Shown here piece after piece: positions 60,941 through 64,000 of a stretch of DNA of 64,000 nt. A program made the position numbers and the translations under genes. Every line of letters begins with the position of its first letter. Within the stretch, counting starts at the first letter, position 1. The notes beneath the pieces were generated by a model, which searched no databases, was not told where the DNA came from, and saw only the letters and a list, made by a program, of their open reading frames with translations. Source of the DNA: Brevibacillus panacihumi (lineage in GTDB: Bacteria; Bacillota; Bacilli; Brevibacillales; Brevibacillaceae); contig NZ_RHHT01000007.1 of assembly GCF_003710985.1 (NCBI RefSeq), positions 50,072 to 114,071 of the forward strand, read 5' to 3'.

Positions 60941-60980
60941 GAGCGATACAGTCAGGCTTCGTCGCTTGACTGTATCTGCT
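60941..60980 (+). promoter_or_regulatory. intercistronic stem-loop between binding protein and permease genes
   Basis: GATACAGTCA (60945) pairs perfectly with TGACTGTATC (60967), extended by GAGC/GCTC. No T-run follows, so it fits mRNA stabilisation or partial termination that keeps permease levels below binding protein. Confidence 0.65.
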
Positions 60981-61003
60981 CGTATAAGGAGGGATTGAGC
61001 CGA

Positions 61004-61963
61004 ATGCCTGTACTGGAGAAAACGACGGAGATTCAGCCAAAGACGTCCAAGCGAAAAAGAACGAATTGGAAAAAGCATCTGGTGCACTTGTTTTTGCTTC
61101 CCGCGCTTCTCTTTTATGTGTGGTTTCAGGTCTATCCGATATTTTCAGCGTTTTTAAACAGTTTCTTTGAGTGGAATGGTTTGCGCCGAGGCGAGTTTAT
61201 CGGGCTCGGGAATTTTGTCCGGCTTTTTACGGAAGCGCCGTTTGAGGAGACGTTTTATCGCGCGCTTGGCCACAACGTCATCTTCTTCATTGGTACGGTA
61301 TTGGCAAAATTGATCGTCGCCTTTCTGCTCGCTTTATTGATCAACAGCAAAATCCGCGGCAAAGAGTTTTTCAAAACGGTTCTTTTTTTACCGAAGCTGC
61401 TCTCTGTCATTGTCGTCGGCTTTCTATTCAGTCTGATTTTGAACCCGACTTACGGGGCTCTGAATACATTTTTGCGTTTTATCGGTTTGGAGGAGCTGGC
61501 GCGGCCGTGGCTGGGCGATCCCAATACGGCACTGTATACCATTATCCTCGTAAACGGCTGGTATGGGCTGGGCTTTGCCGTGCTGATTTTCCTTGCTGGT
61601 CTGCAGGCGATTCCGTCGGAGATCTACGATGCAGCCAAGATGGACGGCGCCTCAGGCTTCACAATGCTGATGAAGATGACCATTCCGTTGGCGATGCCTT
61701 CGATTATGGTCATGACCATTCTTACTTTCATCGGAGCGTTTGAAACCTTTGAATTGATCTTTGCGATGCAAGGCTCACAGGCGGGTCCTTATTTTTCTAC
61801 GGATGTGCTGGCTACCTTCTTTTATCGGCTGGCGTTTGGATCTGTCGATGGAGGGGAATCGATCGGGCTGGGCTCGGCCTTGGCTGTCGTCCTCTTTTTG
61901 ATGATTTCCAGTGCGACTGCCATTCTGCTCTTTTTCTTCAAGCGCAAGGAATATGAACAATAG
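61004..61963 (+). CDS. sugar ABC transporter permease (first)
   Basis: A 319-residue MalF/UgpA-type permease with six helices. The cytoplasmic EAA loop is YDAAKMDGASGFTMLMKMTIPLAMP near residue 215. ATG 61004 follows AAGGAGGGA; upstream in-frame codons overlap the hairpin and are not used. The next permease gene starts ten bp after its stop. Confidence 0.93.
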   Translation: MPVLEKTTEIQPKTSKRKRTNWKKHLVHLFLLPALLFYVWFQVYPIFSAFLNSFFEWNGLRRGEFIGLGNFVRLFTEAPFEETFYRALGHNVIFFIGTVLAKLIVAFLLALLINSKIRGKEFFKTVLFLPKLLSVIVVGFLFSLILNPTYGALNTFLRFIGLEELARPWLGDPNTALYTIILVNGWYGLGFAVLIFLAGLQAIPSEIYDAAKMDGASGFTMLMKMTIPLAMPSIMVMTILTFIGAFETFELIFAMQGSQAGPYFSTDVLATFFYRLAFGSVDGGESIGLGSALAVVLFLMISSATAILLFFFKRKEYEQ

Positions 61964-61973
61964 GAGGGAGAAC

Positions 61974-62795
61974 ATGACAGCGCGCTTTGGTCAATACGCA
62001 AAATATCTGATTCTGTTGTTGTTTTCGTTTCTGATGCTGTATCCGGTGTTTCTCATGATCTCTTCTTCTTTTAAATCCAATTTGGAGATATTGACTTCAC
62101 CGCTGGGATTGCCGCATTCGTTTTCTTTTGAGAACTACGTCCTGGTGTGGGAGAAGGTCAGCTTTGGGTCATATGTGTGGAACAGTGTGTACGTGAGCGC
62201 GCTCTCCGTATTTTTTATCCTGTTCATCTCGTCATTGGCAGCCTTTTACCTCTCGCGCTTTTCGTTTCGCTGGAACCCGTTCGTGCTTTTTTTCTTTATG
62301 ATCGGATTGATGCTTCCCATGAAGCTGGCGATTTTGCCGCTGTATATGATCATGCTGCAGCTCAATCTGCTGGATACGCTGACCTCGCTGGTAATTTTGT
62401 ACGTGGCGGGAGGAATTCCGTTTGCTGTTTTCGTGTTTTACGGTTTTTTCCGCACCTTGCCTACAGAATTGGACCAGTCCGCCAGGCTGGATGGCTGCAA
62501 CAGCTTCCAGGTGTACTACAAGATCATCCTGCCATTGATGAAGCCTGCTTTGGCTACGGTCGGGATTGTTCATCTGATTGGCGTCTGGAATGACTTTTTC
62601 TACCCGCTCATCTTTTTGAAAAGCGAGGAATTAAGTACGATTCCGCTCGGGGTACTGACCTTGTTCGGGGAGTACGATACAGAGTGGAATCTGCTGTTTG
62701 CCAGCTTGACGATCTCCTCCTTGCCCATGATCGTGGCGTTCCTGTTTGCTTCCAAGCAATTTATTGAAGGACTGACCTCGGGGGCGATAAAATGA
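61974..62795 (+). CDS. sugar ABC transporter permease (second)
   Basis: A 273-residue MalG/UgpE-type permease that pairs with the first. The EAA loop is DQSARLDGCNSFQVYYKIILPLMKPA near residue 185. AGGAGGGAG precedes ATG 61974. It overlaps the phosphatase gene by four bases (ATGA). Confidence 0.93.
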   Translation: MTARFGQYAKYLILLLFSFLMLYPVFLMISSSFKSNLEILTSPLGLPHSFSFENYVLVWEKVSFGSYVWNSVYVSALSVFFILFISSLAAFYLSRFSFRWNPFVLFFFMIGLMLPMKLAILPLYMIMLQLNLLDTLTSLVILYVAGGIPFAVFVFYGFFRTLPTELDQSARLDGCNSFQVYYKIILPLMKPALATVGIVHLIGVWNDFFYPLIFLKSEELSTIPLGVLTLFGEYDTEWNLLFASLTISSLPMIVAFLFASKQFIEGLTSGAIK

Positions 62796-63577
62796 CCAAG
62801 CAATGGATCACATTTGATCTAGATGGCACGTTGATGCAGAATCCTTTTGGCAAATGGGTGTTTCCGGAGATTGCGCAGACAGTCTCCGGGAAGTTGGGAA
62901 GGCCTTATGATACAGTCGCTGAACTGGTGGCGGAACATGAACGGCGTATGAGGCAAGGCAGGTATGTCGAAGCGTACGATTGGGATGAGATGCTGGAGGG
63001 ATTGTGCGCTCGACTTGGCATCGAAAAGCCTTGTGATATTGAAAGCCTAGTCCAAAAACATTGCGTCCATCCCAAAGTGCACTTGTTGGAAAGTGGAATT
63101 GCAGAGGCGTTGGAGGAGATGAAAAAGCTGGGTTTTTCACTGGCGGTCGTGACGAACGGATTTTATAAATATCAGGCTCCTGTCATGGAAGCGCTGGGGT
63201 TGCTCCCATTGTTCGAAGCAGTGATAACCCCAGAGCGAGTAGGGACAGGAAAACCTGACCCGGCTGTTTTCCGTACGCTGCCTGGTGAAGTGTTTGCACA
63301 TGTAGGGGATCGTCTGGATCACGACGTTCAATTGGCAAACAAGTGCAACGTGGTATCCGTACTTATAGAAAGGTCGCTTGATGGCCAAGGCATTGATCTT
63401 GAACCGGAAAGGCGTGCTACAGACCAGAGGGTATTGCAGTGGTGTTTGGACAAATGGGGGAAAGAGAGTGGAGAAACGCATTCTACTGACGTTCTTCCTG
63501 ATCTTTTCACTCCCAGAGTGGTAGTCTTTTCGGTGCGAGAATTGCTTTCTTTGCTAAGGGAATGGAAAGGAGGCTAG
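62792..63577 (+). CDS. HAD family hydrolase
   Basis: A 261-residue phosphatase of the haloacid dehalogenase fold. Motif I FDLDGTLMQ (catalytic Asp9), motif II VVTNGF near residue 115, motif III Lys in GTGKPD near 150 and motif IV HVGDRLDHD near 170. Its translation is coupled to the second permease, so it probably removes phosphate from the imported sugar or a product; the substrate is not known. The 258 bp after it hold only rrn promoters and leader. Confidence 0.9.
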   Translation: MTKQWITFDLDGTLMQNPFGKWVFPEIAQTVSGKLGRPYDTVAELVAEHERRMRQGRYVEAYDWDEMLEGLCARLGIEKPCDIESLVQKHCVHPKVHLLESGIAEALEEMKKLGFSLAVVTNGFYKYQAPVMEALGLLPLFEAVITPERVGTGKPDPAVFRTLPGEVFAHVGDRLDHDVQLANKCNVVSVLIERSLDGQGIDLEPERRATDQRVLQWCLDKWGKESGETHSTDVLPDLFTPRVVVFSVRELLSLLREWKGG

Positions 63578-63594
63578 TATTTTAAAATTTACCC

Positions 63595-63623
63595 TTGCTT
63601 TTTCGATTTCAACTTGCTATGAT
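63595..63623 (+). promoter_or_regulatory. rrn promoter P1
   Basis: TTGCTT (63595-63600), 17-bp spacer, TATGAT (63618-63623), about 215 bp before the 16S 5' end. Confidence 0.65.
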
Positions 63624-63691
63624 AGTCCATGTCGCTTTTGAGAGTATTTTTAAAGAGAATGAAAAAACACGATTCACTTTAAAAAAACCTC

Positions 63692-63720
63692 TTGATTTTC
63701 AGGGCGAGACATGATAAAGT
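63692..63720 (+). promoter_or_regulatory. rrn promoter P2
   Basis: TTGATT (63692-63697), 17-bp spacer, TAAAGT (63715-63720). Tandem P1/P2 layout is normal for Firmicute rrn operons; a run of A precedes it as UP-like DNA. Confidence 0.7.
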
Positions 63721-63756
63721 TAAAAGGGTCGGCACTGAAACGTCGACATCGCAAAA

Positions 63757-63778
63757 TGCTCTTTGAAAACTGAACAGC
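63757..63778 (+). promoter_or_regulatory. boxA antitermination element in the rrn leader
   Basis: TGCTCTTTGAAAACTGAACA is the standard Firmicute rrn leader boxA, bound by NusB-S10 in the antitermination complex. Confidence 0.8.
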
Positions 63779-63835
63779 GAAAGCGTTGATGAGTCTATCA
63801 TTAAATGATTTGCCAGCTTTGAACCAGTAACAAAC

Positions 63836-64000
63836 TTTATTGGAGAGTTTGATCCTGGCTCAGGACGAACGCTGGCGGCGTGCCTAATACATGCAAGTCG
63901 AGCGAGGGTCTTCGGACCCTAGCGGCGGACGGGTGAGTAACACGTAGGCAACCTGCCCATAAGACTGGGATAACATAGGGAAACTTATGCTAATACCGGA
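63836..64000 (+). rRNA. 16S ribosomal RNA, 5' part
   Basis: Starts near TTTATTGGAGAG and continues with the universal GTTTGATCCTGGCTCAG (positions 8-27 of 16S) and GACGAACGCTGGCGGC. Helix 6 reads GAGGGTCTTCGGACCC, and the text GTAGGCAACCTGCCCATAAG with CATAGGGAAACTTATGC resembles Brevibacillus. The exact mature 5' end is approximate, and the gene runs off the window. Confidence 0.97.

Overview
The window looks like a chromosomal segment of a Brevibacillus-type spore-forming Firmicute (Paenibacillaceae). The first ~165 bases of a 16S rRNA gene at the right edge read like Brevibacillus. Gene order alternates between blocks shared with Bacillus subtilis (acpS-ydcC-alr-ndoAI-ndoA-rsb/sigB-tex-cmpA-sprT; thiL-tsaE-tsaB-rimI-tsaD-ABC-F; moaB-tat; groESL) and lineage-specific genes. 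Strong AGGAGG-type ribosome binding sites, frequent GTG/TTG starts, spore genes (sspE, cmpA, a possible SpoVIF-like gene, a GerMN lipoprotein) and U-tailed hairpin terminators all fit. No phage, insertion sequence or CRISPR array was seen.

Layout. 1-6.4 kb: edge of a CDGSH Fe-S protein gene, then cydAB with a Rex/Fnr-like operator, a rhodanese, a SCO copper chaperone, a ~230-bp long inverted repeat, RNase J and a bacilliredoxin. 6.4-16.4 kb: arylamine N-acetyltransferase, a short-chain dehydrogenase remnant, an MFS transporter, an LCP cell-wall ligase, a charged coiled-coil/copper-amine-oxidase-N protein, two tandem OppA-like lipoproteins without permeases, and two small proteins of unknown role. 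16.5-20.6 kb: M28 aminopeptidase, a multidomain cell-wall amidase with a GerMN lipoprotein, and a DUF378 membrane protein. 20.7-27.6 kb: pstSCAB and a second pstB separated by an opposing chemotaxis receptor, each pst unit preceded by PhoP-box-like repeats. 27.7-31 kb: a gluconate-dehydrogenase-like GMC oxidoreductase cluster, an ArsR regulator and a glutaredoxin.

31.2-43.4 kb: sspE, acpS, a LolA-like lipoprotein, a secreted protein built of three 100-residue repeats, alr, the EndoAI/EndoA toxin-antitoxin pair, rsbT-U-V-W-sigB (without rsbR, rsbS or rsbX), tex, cmpA and sprT. 43.5-51.7 kb: thiL and the t6A genes tsaE-tsaB-rimI-tsaD, a cluster of DnaA boxes, a membrane protein with an alkaline-phosphatase-like ectodomain, and an ABC-F ATPase. 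51.8-57.2 kb: 5-formyl-THF cyclo-ligase, moaB, a MoeA-like protein, tatA-tatC, a small exported protein and a CAP-domain protein. 57.3-64 kb: a CIRCE-controlled groESL operon, a sugar ABC importer operon ending in a HAD phosphatase, and the promoters, leader and start of an rrn operon.

The regulatory DNA is the most unusual part: the long inverted repeat before rnjA, an inverted repeat that can mask the cmpA ribosome binding site, a dyad just downstream of the ndoAI -10 element, the DnaA-box cluster after tsaD, the two PhoP-box arrays, and hairpins between binding-protein and permease genes in both ABC importer operons. No single locus stands out as a clearly new multi-gene system.
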